From the NCBI RefSeq assembly GCF_040610475.1, contig NZ_JBEXMJ010000005.1, positions 133,631 through 197,630 on the forward strand: DNA of 64,000 bases, read 5' to 3'. The DNA comes from Actinopolymorpha sp. NPDC004070. Lineage in GTDB: Bacteria > Actinomycetota > Actinomycetes > Propionibacteriales > Actinopolymorphaceae. The position numbers and the translations under genes are program-made. Positions within the stretch are counted from its first letter, which is position 1. Each line of letters begins with the position of its first letter. Positions 32,751 to 42,676 of the stretch are shown here, one piece after another. The notes beneath the pieces are model-generated. The model made no database searches. It saw only the letters and a list, made by a program, of their open reading frames with translations, and was not told the DNA's origin.

Positions 32751-34211
32751 ATGGCGAGCGAACCGAACAAGAGCGTGCTGCTCGCCTCCAACCGAGGCCC
32801 GGTGTCATTCCGCCAGGACGACGCCGGCAGGCTCCAGTGCGTCGGAGGCTCCGGTGGACTGTCGGCGGCGCTCGCCGCGATCCCCCCTCAGGAGGACGCG
32901 CTGTGGGTCGCGGCCGCGCTGTCCGACGCCGACCGGCTCGCGGCCAGGTCGGCGCCGTCGGGCAGATTGGACGCCGCGGGGTACGACACCGGGACGATTC
33001 CGGTCCGGCTGCTCGACATCGAGCCGCTCACCTTCACCCGTGCGTACAACGGCATCGCCAACTCCACCCTGTGGTTTCTGCACCACCTGCTGTTCGACAC
33101 CGCCAACGCGCCGCTCTTCGACCGGAGGTTCCGCCGGGAGTGGGCGTCCTACGTGGACTACAACACCGCGTTCGCGCAGGCACTCGCCGAGGAGGCCGCG
33201 CCGGGCGGGCGGGTGCTGATCCAGGACTACCACCTCACCCTGGCGCCACAACTGCTCCGTGCCCGCCGCCCCGACCTCGCCATCGGTCACTTCTCCCACA
33301 CCCCGTGGGCGCCGCCGGACTACTACCGGCTGTTGCCCGACGACGTGGCGGTGGCCCTGCTGGAGGGGCTGCTCGCCGCGGACCACGCGGGCTTCCTCAC
33401 CCGGCGGTGGGCGCGGGCGTTCCTGGCGTGCTGTGAGGCCGTGCTCGGCGCGCGGGTCGACTGGGCGCACGACACCGTGGAGTACGCCGGCCGGCGCACC
33501 GTCGTGGGCGTGCACTCGCTCGGCGTGGACGCCGGCGCCATGCGCGCCCGGGCCAACGCACCCGACGTGTGGGCCCGGATGGCGGGACTGCGCGCCCAGG
33601 TCGGTGACCGTCTCCTGCTGGTCCGGGTCGACCGGGCCGAGCTGAGCAAGAACATCGTGCGGGGACTGCTGGCGTACCGCGAACTACTGCGCCGACGGCC
33701 GGAGTGGCAGGGCCGGGTGGTGCACGCGGCGCTGGCCTACCCGAGCCGGCACGACATTCCGGAGTACCGCGAGTACTCCGCCTCGGTACAGCGCGTCGCC
33801 AAGGAGATCGTGGACGAGTTCGGCAGCCCGGACTGGGACCCCCTCGTGCTCACCGTCGACGACGACTACGCGCGCTCGCTCGCGACGTACCGCATGGCCC
33901 ACGTCGCGGTGGTGAACCCCATCCGGGACGGGATGAACCTGGTCGCCAAGGAGATCCCGATCGTCTCCGACAACGGCTGTGCGCTGGTGCTGTCGCGCGA
34001 GGCCGGCGCTGCGGTCGAGCTCGGTGACGCGGCGTTCCTGATCAACCCGTTCGACATCGAGGAAACCGCCGAGGCGATGCACGCCGCGCTGTCGCTGAGT
34101 GGTGCCGAACGCCGCACGCGGTCGGCGCAGCTGGCGGAGGCGGCAGGCAGGTGCCCGCCGCAGGCCTGGCTCGCCGACCAGCTCCACGCCCTGGAGACCC
34201 ACGCCGGCTGA
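32751..34211 (+). CDS. Divergent GT20 trehalose-6-phosphate synthase-like glycosyltransferase
   Basis: A 486-residue GT-B protein. It keeps SNRGPVSF and GGSGGLSAALAA at the N-terminus and DGMNLVAKE (about residue 392) for donor binding. The canonical [10 protein letters not shown] is altered to VRVDRAELSKN (about 290), which keeps the phosphate-contacting Arg and Lys. The HIPFP segment is changed to HTPWAPPDYY. It is therefore a paralogue of the canonical OtsA at 41033, and may use another donor or acceptor. Neighbours are a BY-kinase-like protein and OtsB. Whether it makes trehalose 6-phosphate is unsettled. Confidence 0.75.
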   Translation: MASEPNKSVLLASNRGPVSFRQDDAGRLQCVGGSGGLSAALAAIPPQEDALWVAAALSDADRLAARSAPSGRLDAAGYDTGTIPVRLLDIEPLTFTRAYNGIANSTLWFLHHLLFDTANAPLFDRRFRREWASYVDYNTAFAQALAEEAAPGGRVLIQDYHLTLAPQLLRARRPDLAIGHFSHTPWAPPDYYRLLPDDVAVALLEGLLAADHAGFLTRRWARAFLACCEAVLGARVDWAHDTVEYAGRRTVVGVHSLGVDAGAMRARANAPDVWARMAGLRAQVGDRLLLVRVDRAELSKNIVRGLLAYRELLRRRPEWQGRVVHAALAYPSRHDIPEYREYSASVQRVAKEIVDEFGSPDWDPLVLTVDDDYARSLATYRMAHVAVVNPIRDGMNLVAKEIPIVSDNGCALVLSREAGAAVELGDAAFLINPFDIEETAEAMHAALSLSGAERRTRSAQLAEAAGRCPPQAWLADQLHALETHAG

Positions 34212-34412
34212 GCGGTGACCGCCCTCGGGTGTACGCCGGAACCCCTCCCGAAATCCGCTAGTTCGGAATTCGGCGATTGTCCAGCATGCCAGCTGGAGAG
34301 CATTCCCTACCGAATGCGCGATTTCGGAAAGTCCCGCTGCGCAAGCCGGGGTCGACGGGCAGTCCTGCACGTCCGGCTATCCCGGCCGCCGCGTACCTGG
34401 AAGGCGACCGAC

Positions 34413-35978
34413 GTGAGCAGCTCTCTCAACCGGCGTGGGGCGGTGCGCGCCGCCGGGTGGCCGGCAGGCATCGTCGTTGCGACCGTCGCCATCGGCCTGG
34501 CCGCCGCGTTCGCCCTCACCATCTCGGTGAGGCCGACCTTCGTGGCACAGTCCTCGGTGACGGTGGCGGCGTACTGGTCGGCATCGGCGAACGCCGGCCG
34601 GACCGCACCTGCCGACGGCATCCCGGCCGCGGGTGTGTACGACCCCGTCCTGTCACAGGGCGCCGTGGCCACCGTCGCCCGGATGGCCGAGTCGAGCCGG
34701 ATCGCCCAGCTCACCGCCGCCCGGACGGGGCTTCCCGTCGGCGCGGTGAGGGGGCACCTGCGCGCGGGCTACCAACCCGGCGTCCAGGTCGTCACCCTCA
34801 CCGGCGACGCGAAGACCTCCCGACGGGCCGCGGCGATCGTGAACACCGCGGCGACGGTGCTGCGCACCCAGGTCGCGACCGCCGGAATGTTCGGGAGCAA
34901 GGCGACCTTGACGGTGAGCCCCTGGGACCGCGCGGCGACCTCCTCGACCAGGGTGCCCACCAACCTTCCGCGGAACCTGGTGCTGGGCGGGATCGCCGGG
35001 CTCCTCGCCGGGCTGGTGATCGTGGTCGTACGCCGGCGAACGGACAGCACTCTGCGGTCCACCGACCAGATCGAGCGTGAACTGCAGGTCGGCATCCTCG
35101 GCACACTCCCGCGGGTACCGGCCCGGCAGCGCCACAAGGGAGCGCTCGGCGCCTGGCGCCGCCTGCGGGTCGCCCGGCCGGTGCGGTCCGCGGTCGCCGC
35201 GCTGGCCCCGCTCACCGACATCCCGGACCGGCGACTGCTGGTCACCAGCGCCTACCAGGACGACGGCAAGGCGTTCGTCAGCGCCCTGATCTCGCTCGCG
35301 CTCGCCGAGCAGTACTACCGCGTGACCTTGGTGGAGACGGACCTGCAGCGTCCCAGCGTGGGCGAGCACTTCCCGGGCGGCGGGGAGTACACCATCCAGC
35401 AGTTGATGTCGAAGCCGGAGCGGCTGCGGTCCGCCCAGGGGCCGCTGCGGGTCGTGTCGGCCGCGGAGTGCGACCCTGAGCTCAGCCGCGCGCTGCTGCG
35501 CAGCGTCGCCTTCCGGGACTTCCTGACCTCGACCCGCGAGCACAGCGACGTGCTCGTCCTCGACGGCCCGCCGGTGCTCGTCGGCGCGGGCCTGTCCGCC
35601 CTGGCCGCGGAATGCGACGCCGCCGTGGTGGTCGTACGCGCCTGCTCCACCGGTGTCGCCGAAGCTCGCCGGGCGATCCAGGTCCTTGACCGGCTGCAAC
35701 TGCCGATCGCGGGCATCATCGTGGTCGACGCGCGCGACGAGGGCGGCCGGACGAGGTACCGCTCCGGCTCCGCACCGACGTTCGCACCGGCGCCTGCGCC
35801 CCTCCCCGAGTCGTCGCCCGCGCTGACCCCGCCCGCCTTTGCGAAGGCCGCGGGCGCCGAAGGCAACGACGACGAGCGGTACGCCAGCACCGACGACGAG
35901 GCAGACCGACTGGCCCGCAAGGCCGGTACGCCGGACCAATCGGCCGAACAACAGACGGAGACTGCTGCCGCGCGGTGA
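34413..35978 (+). CDS. Wzz/BY-kinase-like membrane protein with degenerate Walker A
   Basis: A 521-residue protein. Residues about 10-35 and 190-215 are transmembrane and flank a Wzz-like extracytoplasmic domain. The cytoplasmic part is a CpsD/CapB-type ATPase. Its Walker A is SAYQDDGKAFVSA, which lacks the usual GEGKS/T; Walker A' is LVETDLQRPSVG rather than VDADLRRP; Walker B is DVLVLDGPPV. The tail is Pro/Ala/Glu-rich without a tyrosine cluster. Kinase activity is therefore doubtful. It may be a regulator of polysaccharide chain length. No other polysaccharide genes are nearby. The GTG at 34413 follows GGAAGG. Confidence 0.75.
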   Translation: MSSSLNRRGAVRAAGWPAGIVVATVAIGLAAAFALTISVRPTFVAQSSVTVAAYWSASANAGRTAPADGIPAAGVYDPVLSQGAVATVARMAESSRIAQLTAARTGLPVGAVRGHLRAGYQPGVQVVTLTGDAKTSRRAAAIVNTAATVLRTQVATAGMFGSKATLTVSPWDRAATSSTRVPTNLPRNLVLGGIAGLLAGLVIVVVRRRTDSTLRSTDQIERELQVGILGTLPRVPARQRHKGALGAWRRLRVARPVRSAVAALAPLTDIPDRRLLVTSAYQDDGKAFVSALISLALAEQYYRVTLVETDLQRPSVGEHFPGGGEYTIQQLMSKPERLRSAQGPLRVVSAAECDPELSRALLRSVAFRDFLTSTREHSDVLVLDGPPVLVGAGLSALAAECDAAVVVVRACSTGVAEARRAIQVLDRLQLPIAGIIVVDARDEGGRTRYRSGSAPTFAPAPAPLPESSPALTPPAFAKAAGAEGNDDERYASTDDEADRLARKAGTPDQSAEQQTETAAAR

Positions 35979-35988
35979 CGTCCGCGCG

Positions 35989-36834
35989 TCAGGCGGGCAT
36001 CCGGTCGGCGAGGGCGTCGAGGAACGCCGCCACCCCGGGCGGCCCGTCGAGCACCAGGTCGGCCCGGTCGGCGAGCGCGGTCACCTCGGTCGATCCCGAG
36101 CAGACCTTCAGGCCGGCGACGCCGCGCGACCGCAGCTCCTCGACCGTGTCGTAGGCGGGCAGGTCGCCGAGGTCGTCACCGGTGTAGGCGAGGGCGCTCG
36201 GGCCCACCTCCTCGGCCAGCTTGCGCAGCGCGGCGCCCTTGTCCATGCCGCCGGGCTTCAGCTCCAGCACCATCCGGCCGGGCTGGGCTTCCAGGTGGTG
36301 GGCGCGGGCCAGCTCGGTGAGCCGGTCGGTGAGCAACTCGGCCGCGGCGGCCGGGTCTGCGGTCTGGCGTACGTGGACCGCGACCGCCCGGCCCTTGTCC
36401 TCCACGCGGGTGCCGTCAGGCGCACCCCAGCGGCGGAGCAGGTCGGGCAGCGCCCGGCGGACCTCCTCGACCCCGGGAGCCACCGGCGGTGCGATGACCT
36501 CTCCGGTGCGGGCGTCCCAGCGTTCCTCGCCGTAGTGGCCGACCACGAGCAGGCCGGCGAGCTCGGAGACGTCGGTGAACCCGCCGAGCCGGACGACCAC
36601 CTCGGCGGGCCGCCCGGTGACGATCGCGAGCGCCTGGAACCGCGGGGCGAGGCGGCGCAGCGCGGGCAGCACTCCCGGGTGGGCGAAGGCGCGTTCGGGG
36701 TCATCGACGATCGGTGACAGCACGCCGTCGAAGTCGAAGGCGAGCATCGACCGCTCAGGATGCTCGACGATCGCGCGGAGGGCGGCCTCGCCCTCGGGTG
36801 TGGTGGGCGTCGGCAGGGGGTCCGGAGAGGTCAC
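35989..36834 (-). CDS. otsB: Trehalose-phosphatase
   Basis: A 281-residue HAD phosphatase that converts trehalose 6-phosphate to trehalose. Motif I is LAFDFDGVLSPIVDDP (about residues 31-46). VTGRPAEVVVRL is motif II-like. The cap includes VEDKGRAVAVHVR and LELKPGGMDKGAAL, and motif IV is YTGDDLGDLPAY. These are OtsB hallmarks. The GTG at 36834 overlaps the stop of the DUF3263 gene as GTGA, so the two are coupled. It is convergent with the BY-kinase-like gene, 10 bases away. Confidence 0.92.
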   Translation of the reverse strand: MTSPDPLPTPTTPEGEAALRAIVEHPERSMLAFDFDGVLSPIVDDPERAFAHPGVLPALRRLAPRFQALAIVTGRPAEVVVRLGGFTDVSELAGLLVVGHYGEERWDARTGEVIAPPVAPGVEEVRRALPDLLRRWGAPDGTRVEDKGRAVAVHVRQTADPAAAAELLTDRLTELARAHHLEAQPGRMVLELKPGGMDKGAALRKLAEEVGPSALAYTGDDLGDLPAYDTVEELRSRGVAGLKVCSGSTEVTALADRADLVLDGPPGVAAFLDALADRMPA

Positions 36835-37199
36835 CCGTCGACGCCGAGACGGCGCGCGGCGCGCGCCCGCTGGCGGCTGGACCGCAGCCGGCGGAGTCGC
36901 TTGACGAGCAACGGGTCGAACGCGAGCGCCTCGGGACGGTCGATCAGGGCGTTGAGCACCTGGTAGTAGCGGGTGGCCGACATCCCGAACTGGTCGCGGA
37001 TGGCCTGCTCCTTGGCGCCGGCGTACTTCCACCACTGGCGCTCGAAGGAGATGATCTGCTGGTCGCGCTCACACAGCCCGGAGGTGGCGCGCGAGTCGAG
37101 GTCGGTCGACTCGATGGTGGATTCGGTGGTCGACTCGGTAGGCGATCCGTCGGAAAGGCCGGCAGCGATCTTCGGGGCCGGCTCCATTGCAGCGTCCAT
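36831..37199 (-). CDS. DUF3263 protein
   Basis: A 122-residue protein. The conserved part starts about residue 45: ERDQQIISFERQWWKYAGAK, then the HTH-like EQAIRDQFGMSATRYYQVLN, matching DUF3263, a small actinobacterial DNA-binding-like family. The first 40 residues are a variable Ser/Thr/Glu stretch with an STTESTIEST repeat. It is the first gene of a coupled pair with otsB, a conserved arrangement that suggests a regulatory or processing role in trehalose metabolism (inference). The ATG at 37199 has GGAGGG about twelve bases upstream. Confidence 0.85.
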   Translation of the reverse strand: MDAAMEPAPKIAAGLSDGSPTESTTESTIESTDLDSRATSGLCERDQQIISFERQWWKYAGAKEQAIRDQFGMSATRYYQVLNALIDRPEALAFDPLLVKRLRRLRSSRQRARAARRLGVDG

Positions 37200-37456
37200 A
37201 CCCGGGCATCCCTCCTCGGCGATCAGCGACGCCTGACATCGTACGACCGAAGCACAACGATGTCATTCAGCGCCGCCACGCGATTGTCGCGTTTGTTCGT
37301 GAGCACTGTCGTACAGCACAGCACCGACAAGTCGGCCCGAACGCGCACCGAACGCAGTCTGAACACCTGGCCGAGCACCTGCCGAGCGCCGCCTACCAGC
37401 GCCGGCTCCGCCGCGGTCCACCAGCGAGATCGCGCCGGGCAGTGCACCATGGCCGG

Positions 37457-39079
37457 GTGCCCGCCGCCGCTCCGTCACCCGGCTCCGCCGCAGCGTCGGC
37501 CGACCCCGCCGTCTCGTGGGACCCGTCGCCGTCGACCGCCTGCGCCGCCGCGCTGGACGCCGCCGAACTCCGCCACCGGTACGCCACCGGCGCCACCTCC
37601 GCCGCCGACCACGTCGCCGCGCTGCTGCGCCGGATCGAGGAGATCGACCGGTCCGGCCCCACCCTGCGGTCGGTGCTCGCCGTCGACCCACACGCGGTCG
37701 ACCGTGCGGCCGAACGCGACGCCGAGCGCGCCCGCGGCCAGGTCCGCGGCCCGCTGCACGGGGTTCCGGTGCTGGTGAAGGACAACATCGACACCGCAGA
37801 TGCCGCGGACATCGCGGACACCGGTGGCGCGCTGCCGACCACCGCGGGGTCGCTGGCACTCGCGGACGTACCCACCCCTTCCGACGCCCACCTGGTCACC
37901 GCCCTGCGCGCGGCCGGTGCGGTCCTCGTCGGCAAGGCCAACCTGTCGGAGTGGGCCAACTTCCGGTCCGGCTCCTCGACGTCGGGATGGAGCGGCGTCG
38001 GGGGTCTGTGCGTCAACCCGCACGCCCTGGACCGCTCGGCCGGAGGATCGTCGTCGGGTTCGGCGGCGGCGGTGGCGGCCGGCCTCGCACCGCTCGCGGT
38101 CGGCACCGAGACCGACGGATCCATCGTGTGCCCGGCGGCGCTGTGCGGGGTGGTGGGCATCAAGCCCACGGTCGGGCTGGTCTCGAGGACCGGCGTGGTG
38201 CCGATCTCCCACAGCCAGGACACGCCCGGGCCGATCGCCACCACGGTCGCCGACGCCGCGCTGCTGCTCGGGGTGCTGGCGGGCGCCGACCCCTCTGACG
38301 CCGCGACCATGCGGTCCGGCCGGGTGGCGTACTCCGACTACACGAGGTTCTGCCGGCCCGACGGGCTGGCGGGTGCCCGGATCGGGCTGCCGCGCGCCGG
38401 GCTGTGGGGATACAGCGCGGCAGCCGACGCGCTCGCCGAGGAAGCGGTCCGGCTGCTGGCCGCCCGCGGCGCCACGATCGTCGACCACGCCGACCTGCCC
38501 AGCATCGACGAGATCCGGGAGAGCGACGCGGAGTTCACGGTGCTGAGTACCGAGTTCAGGGCGGACCTGGAGAGCTACCTCGCCACCCGCCGGCCGGACG
38601 GGCCGCGCACGCTCGCCGAGCTGATCGCGTTCAACGACGCCCACGCCGACCGGGAGCTGACGCACTTCGGCCAGGACCGCTTCGAGAGCGCCCTGGCCAC
38701 CCGGGGACTCTGCGACCCGGTCTACGTCGAGGCGCTGCGCACCTGCCGCCGGCTCGGGCGTACGCACGGCATCGACGCCGCTCTCGGCGCCGGCCGGCTG
38801 GACGCGCTGGTGATGCCGGCCTATCCCCCGGCCTGGAAGATCGACCTGGTCAACGGCGACCAGCTTCCCGGCGCGTGCACGACGCCGTCGGCGATCTCCG
38901 GCTATCCCGTGGTCACGGTGCCGTGCGGCGCGGTGGACGGCCTGCCCGTCGGGCTCGCGTTCGCGGGTACGGCGTGGAGCGAGCCGACGTTGATCCGGCT
39001 GGCGTACGCGTTCGAACAGGCCCTCGGCGCGCAGAGGCGGCAGGCGCGGCCGGCGTTCCGGCCTGCCCGGATCGGCTGA
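37457..39079 (+). CDS. Amidase-signature family hydrolase
   Basis: A protein of about 540 residues. The catalytic Ser-cisSer-Lys triad is visible: Lys in GVPVLVKDNIDT, then GGSSSGSAAAVAAGL with the cis-Ser, and the nucleophile Ser in TETDGSIVCPAALCG. The family includes amidases and peptide amidases; full GatA identity is unlikely because no gatB or gatC is present. The start is uncertain: the GTG at 37457 has CACCAT six bases upstream (possible leaderless), and an alternative GTG lies at 37442. There is no signal peptide. Confidence 0.85.
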   Translation: MPAAAPSPGSAAASADPAVSWDPSPSTACAAALDAAELRHRYATGATSAADHVAALLRRIEEIDRSGPTLRSVLAVDPHAVDRAAERDAERARGQVRGPLHGVPVLVKDNIDTADAADIADTGGALPTTAGSLALADVPTPSDAHLVTALRAAGAVLVGKANLSEWANFRSGSSTSGWSGVGGLCVNPHALDRSAGGSSSGSAAAVAAGLAPLAVGTETDGSIVCPAALCGVVGIKPTVGLVSRTGVVPISHSQDTPGPIATTVADAALLLGVLAGADPSDAATMRSGRVAYSDYTRFCRPDGLAGARIGLPRAGLWGYSAAADALAEEAVRLLAARGATIVDHADLPSIDEIRESDAEFTVLSTEFRADLESYLATRRPDGPRTLAELIAFNDAHADRELTHFGQDRFESALATRGLCDPVYVEALRTCRRLGRTHGIDAALGAGRLDALVMPAYPPAWKIDLVNGDQLPGACTTPSAISGYPVVTVPCGAVDGLPVGLAFAGTAWSEPTLIRLAYAFEQALGAQRRQARPAFRPARIG

Positions 39080-39109
39080 CCGCGCACACACCCTGCGGCG
39101 TGCCTCACC

Positions 39110-39529
39110 TCAGCAGGCGCACAGGCAGAAGGGGTGCCCCACCGGGTCCAGGAACACCCGCCAGGAGCTGCCCGGCTGGTGGTCGACCTTCCGGGCGCCC
39201 AGCGCGAGCACCCGCTCCTCGGCCGCGTCCAGGTCGGGGACCTCGACGTCGATGTGAGCCTGCTGAGGGCGCTCACCTCCGGGCCAGGTCGGCGACGCCC
39301 AGTCGTCGGCCTGCTGGAAGCTGAGGCGTCGGCCGTCGTCGAGGCGCAGGTCCACCCAGTCGTCCTCGTCCTCGCTGATCTCCAGTTTTCCGCCGAGCAC
39401 CCGGGCGTAGAACTCGCCGAGTGCCCTGGGGTCCGGGCAGTCGAACGCGACCGTCCCGAGCGTGCCGACGGGGCCGGCGTCGGTGCCGATGGAGCCGGTG
39501 TTCGTGCCGGTGTTGGTGGAGCCGGTCAT
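39110..39529 (-). CDS. VOC-family glyoxalase/dioxygenase-like protein
   Basis: A 139-residue protein. A Thr/Gly/Asn-rich head (TNTGTNTGSIGTDAG) precedes one VOC module: GTVAFDCPDPRALGEFYARV, WVDLRLDDGRRLSFQQ, HIDVEVPDLDAAEERVL and WRVFLDPVGHPFCL. Such single-module proteins include glyoxalase-like and antibiotic-binding members; the substrate cannot be told. It ends CLCAC, so the tail has two Cys. The ATG at 39529 follows GGGAGG. It is convergent with the amidase. Confidence 0.85.
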   Translation of the reverse strand: MTGSTNTGTNTGSIGTDAGPVGTLGTVAFDCPDPRALGEFYARVLGGKLEISEDEDDWVDLRLDDGRRLSFQQADDWASPTWPGGERPQQAHIDVEVPDLDAAEERVLALGARKVDHQPGSSWRVFLDPVGHPFCLCAC

Positions 39530-39870
39530 GAGGGCCTCCCGTGGAAGTGGAATCGGACGGCGGCGGTGACGTACGCCCGAAAATCCTGCCTACGTGCGCG
39601 TCACCTGCAATCGGAGTATGCCGGTCACACGCGGGGCGATGCAACCGGTATAGAGGTTTCACCGGTGTCTTACGCCGCCGCGGCGCCACCGGCACACCAG
39701 GCCGGTACCGGACGGCCGCCGCCACCCGCGCCAGCCGTCGGCACCTACCTCCCACGCCCGACCAGTAGCGTCGGAGACCAGCCGCGCCTCGACTCCGCCC
39801 GTCCGGCCGGTCCCAGGGCCGGCCGGACGACCGCGAGGCAGCCGAGAGGAACCGAGGGGAACCGAGGGAA
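39530..39870. other. Divergent intergenic region of VOC and oxidoreductase genes
   Basis: About 340 bases with no supported gene. ACCGGT occurs twice 16 bases apart (near 39647 and 39663) around a TATAGA, which may be a promoter and operator. The end carries AACCGAGGGGAACCGAGGG, a ten-base duplication that places purine-rich sequence before the oxidoreductase start. Confidence 0.35.
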
Positions 39871-40914
39871 ATGGGAGCCATGCAAGCCCGACTTCGCTGG
39901 GGCATCGTCGCCACCGGGAACATCGCCGGAGTCTTCGCCCGCGAGCTGGCCCTGCTGCCCGGCCACGAGGTGGTGGCGGTCGGTTCGCGCAACCTCGACC
40001 GCGCGAAGGCGTTCGCGCAGGAGTGGGACATCCCCCGGGCGTACGGCTCCTACACCGAGGTGGCCGAGGACCCGGAAGTGGACGTCGTCTACGTCGCCAC
40101 CCCGCACTCCGACCACCTGGGCACCACCCGGCACGCACTGGAGAGTGGCAAGGCCGTCCTGTGCGAGAAGGCGCTGACCGTCAACGCCGCCGAGGCCCGC
40201 CAACTGGTCGACCTGGCCCGCAAGCACGGGCAGTTCCTGATGGAGGCCATGTGGATGCGGTGCAACCCGCTTCACCTGCACCTTCGCGAACTGCTCGACT
40301 CCGGCCGGCTGGGCGAACCGCGGTCGGTCCACGCCACCCTCGGCTTCCTCGCCGACTACGACCCGAACGACCGGCTGTTCGCGCCCCACCTGGCCGGCGG
40401 CTCCCTGCTGGACGTCGGCATCTACCCGGTGAGCCTCGCGCACCACCTGCTCGGCGCCCCCGACACGGTGCGGGCCACGGGGATGCTCGCCCCCACCGGC
40501 GTGGACGCGACCGCGGGACTCCTGCTCGGGTACGCCGGCGGCGCGGTGGCCACGCTCACCGGTTCGCTGGCCGGCCCGCTCCCGAACACCGCGTACGTCA
40601 GCGGTAGCGAGGGCTGGGTGGAGATCCCGGCCGACTTCCAGGCCGCGGACCGGCTGGTCGTCCACCACCCGGACAAGGAGCCGGAGGAAGTCACCGTCGA
40701 CCTGCTCGGCGTCGGCTACACCTACGAGGCCGAGGAGGTGGCCCGGTGCCTGCGCGCCGGGCTGCTGGAGAGTCCGCTGGTGCCCTGGGCGGACAGTATC
40801 GCGGTGATGGAGGTGCTCGACGCCGCCCGCGCCCAGGTCGGCGTCCGCTACCCCAACGACGAGTCGGACGAACCGGCCGGCCGGGACGACCCTGGCGACC
40901 GCGACTCCGCGTAG
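39871..40914 (+). CDS. Gfo/Idh/MocA family NAD(P)-dependent oxidoreductase
   Basis: A 347-residue enzyme. The Rossmann part opens LRWGIVATGNIAGVFARELA, with DVVYVATPHSDH, and the conserved Lys in AVLCEKALTVN. The second domain starts FLMEAMWMRCNP and includes GGSLLDVGIYPVSLAHHLLG, a marker of dehydrogenases acting on sugars, inositols or trans-dihydrodiols. No precise substrate can be given. The ATG at 39871 and an ATG at 39880 are both possible; purine-rich sequence precedes both. The next gene, otsA, is 118 bases further on the same strand. Confidence 0.85.
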   Translation: MGAMQARLRWGIVATGNIAGVFARELALLPGHEVVAVGSRNLDRAKAFAQEWDIPRAYGSYTEVAEDPEVDVVYVATPHSDHLGTTRHALESGKAVLCEKALTVNAAEARQLVDLARKHGQFLMEAMWMRCNPLHLHLRELLDSGRLGEPRSVHATLGFLADYDPNDRLFAPHLAGGSLLDVGIYPVSLAHHLLGAPDTVRATGMLAPTGVDATAGLLLGYAGGAVATLTGSLAGPLPNTAYVSGSEGWVEIPADFQAADRLVVHHPDKEPEEVTVDLLGVGYTYEAEEVARCLRAGLLESPLVPWADSIAVMEVLDAARAQVGVRYPNDESDEPAGRDDPGDRDSA

Positions 40915-41032
40915 CTCGCTGGTTTCGAACGGTCGGGAACAGGCGGATCATCCCCGACAATTCGGCCACCCACAGTCGCGACCGTAGGGTCGACAGGAGA
41001 AGTTCGCACCACCGATCGAGGGAGTTGCCCCG

Positions 41033-42676
41033 GTGCCCACAGAGTCACCCGCCGAGTCCACGTCCGAGACCTCCAACGGGTCCTCCAACGGGTTCGCCGA
41101 CCCCGCGGCGGCCGTTGCCTCCGAGTCTGCGGCCGACGCCGCGAGCGAGGCCGCGACCGACGCGGCCGCGGCCGACGCCGCCGCCGCTGCACCGGCCCGG
41201 GCGCCGAAGTCCCGGACGTCGAAGGGCGGCTCCCGCACCTCCACCCGGGCGGCGGGCTCGAAGGGCGGCTCCGGCAAGTCGGGACGGTCGGCGTTCGTCG
41301 TCGTCGCCAACCGGCTGCCCGTGGACCGCGTGGACACCCCCGACGGCAGCACGCAGTGGCGGCGCAGCCCGGGCGGGCTGGTCACCGCGCTCGATCCGGT
41401 GATGAAGGCCAACAAGGGCGCCTGGATCGGCTGGGCCGGTTCCACCGAGGAGGCGCCGGAGCCGTTCGACGAGGCCGGCATGCACCTCGTGCCCGTCCCC
41501 CTGTCGGCCACGGAGGTCGAGGAGTACTACGAGGGCTTCTCCAACGCCACCCTGTGGCCGCTCTACCACGACGTGATCGCTCCCCCGGTCTACCGCCGCG
41601 AGTGGTGGGAGGCGTACGTCAAGGTCAACCGGAGGTTCGCCGAGGCGGCGGCGGAGACCGCGGACGACGGCGCAGTGGTGTGGATCCACGACTACCAGCT
41701 CCAGCTCGTACCCGAGATGCTCCGCGCCCTGCGCCCGGACCTGCGGATCGGCTACTTCCTGCACATCCCGCTGCCTCCGGTGGAGTTGTTCGCCCGGCTG
41801 CCGTGGCGCCAGCAGATCCTGCGCGGACTGCTCGGCGCGGACCTGGTCGGCTTCCAGCGTCCCGGCGCCGCGTCCAACTTCCTGCGGCTCACCCGCCGGC
41901 TGCTCGGCTACCAGACCCAGCGCGACCAGACGTTCCTGCCCGACGGCCGGGTGGTGCGGGCACGGTCGTTCCCGATCTCCATCGACGTGGCCCAGCTTGA
42001 GGAGATCGCCCGGCGCCCGGAGACCCAGCGGCGCGCGGAGGAGATCAGGGAGGAGATCGGCTCCCCGTCGAAGGTCCTCCTCGGCATCGACCGGCTCGAC
42101 TACACGAAGGGCATCGGTGAGCGCATCCACGCGTTCGCCGAGCTCCTGACCGACGGGGTGGTGACGCCCGACGAGGCGACGTTCATCCAGGTCGCCACGC
42201 CGAGCCGGGAGCGCGTCGAGCAGTACAAACTGCTGCGCGACGAAGTCGAACTGGCCGTAGGCCGGGTCAACGGCACGCACGGTCGGATCGGCCGGCCCGC
42301 GGTGACCTACCTGCACTCCTCGCACGATCGGGAGGAGCTGGCCGCGCTGTATCGCGCCGCCGACGTGATGGTGGTGACGCCGCTGCGCGACGGCATGAAC
42401 CTCGTGGCGAAGGAGTACATCGCCTGCCGGTACGACAACACCGGTGCCCTCCTGTTGAGCGAATTCGCCGGCGCGGCCGACGAGTTCCGGCAAGCTTTCC
42501 TTGTCAACCCCTACGACGTGGACGGGCTGAAGGCCACCCTGGTCGACGCGCTCCGCCTGGACCCGCGCAACGCCACCCGCCGCATGCGCTCGATGCGCCG
42601 GCACCTGGTGGAGCACGACGTGGACCGGTGGGCCAGCTCGTTCCTGAGCGCACTGACGGGAGAGCTCCGGACATGA
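41033..42676 (+). CDS. otsA: Alpha,alpha-trehalose-phosphate synthase (UDP- or GDP-forming), canonical
   Basis: A 547-residue GT20 enzyme that makes trehalose 6-phosphate from a nucleotide glucose and glucose 6-phosphate. The first 85 residues are a disordered Ala/Ser/Glu then Lys/Ser/Gly-rich extension not needed for the fold. The core has [48 protein letters not shown] (about residue 350) and [13 protein letters not shown] (about 452), all canonical. The GTG at 41033 follows GAGGGAG and a TAGGGT -10 near 40985. Its stop overlaps the next start as ATGA, so the FGGY kinase is coupled to it. Confidence 0.95.
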   Translation: MPTESPAESTSETSNGSSNGFADPAAAVASESAADAASEAATDAAAADAAAAAPARAPKSRTSKGGSRTSTRAAGSKGGSGKSGRSAFVVVANRLPVDRVDTPDGSTQWRRSPGGLVTALDPVMKANKGAWIGWAGSTEEAPEPFDEAGMHLVPVPLSATEVEEYYEGFSNATLWPLYHDVIAPPVYRREWWEAYVKVNRRFAEAAAETADDGAVVWIHDYQLQLVPEMLRALRPDLRIGYFLHIPLPPVELFARLPWRQQILRGLLGADLVGFQRPGAASNFLRLTRRLLGYQTQRDQTFLPDGRVVRARSFPISIDVAQLEEIARRPETQRRAEEIREEIGSPSKVLLGIDRLDYTKGIGERIHAFAELLTDGVVTPDEATFIQVATPSRERVEQYKLLRDEVELAVGRVNGTHGRIGRPAVTYLHSSHDREELAALYRAADVMVVTPLRDGMNLVAKEYIACRYDNTGALLLSEFAGAADEFRQAFLVNPYDVDGLKATLVDALRLDPRNATRRMRSMRRHLVEHDVDRWASSFLSALTGELRT

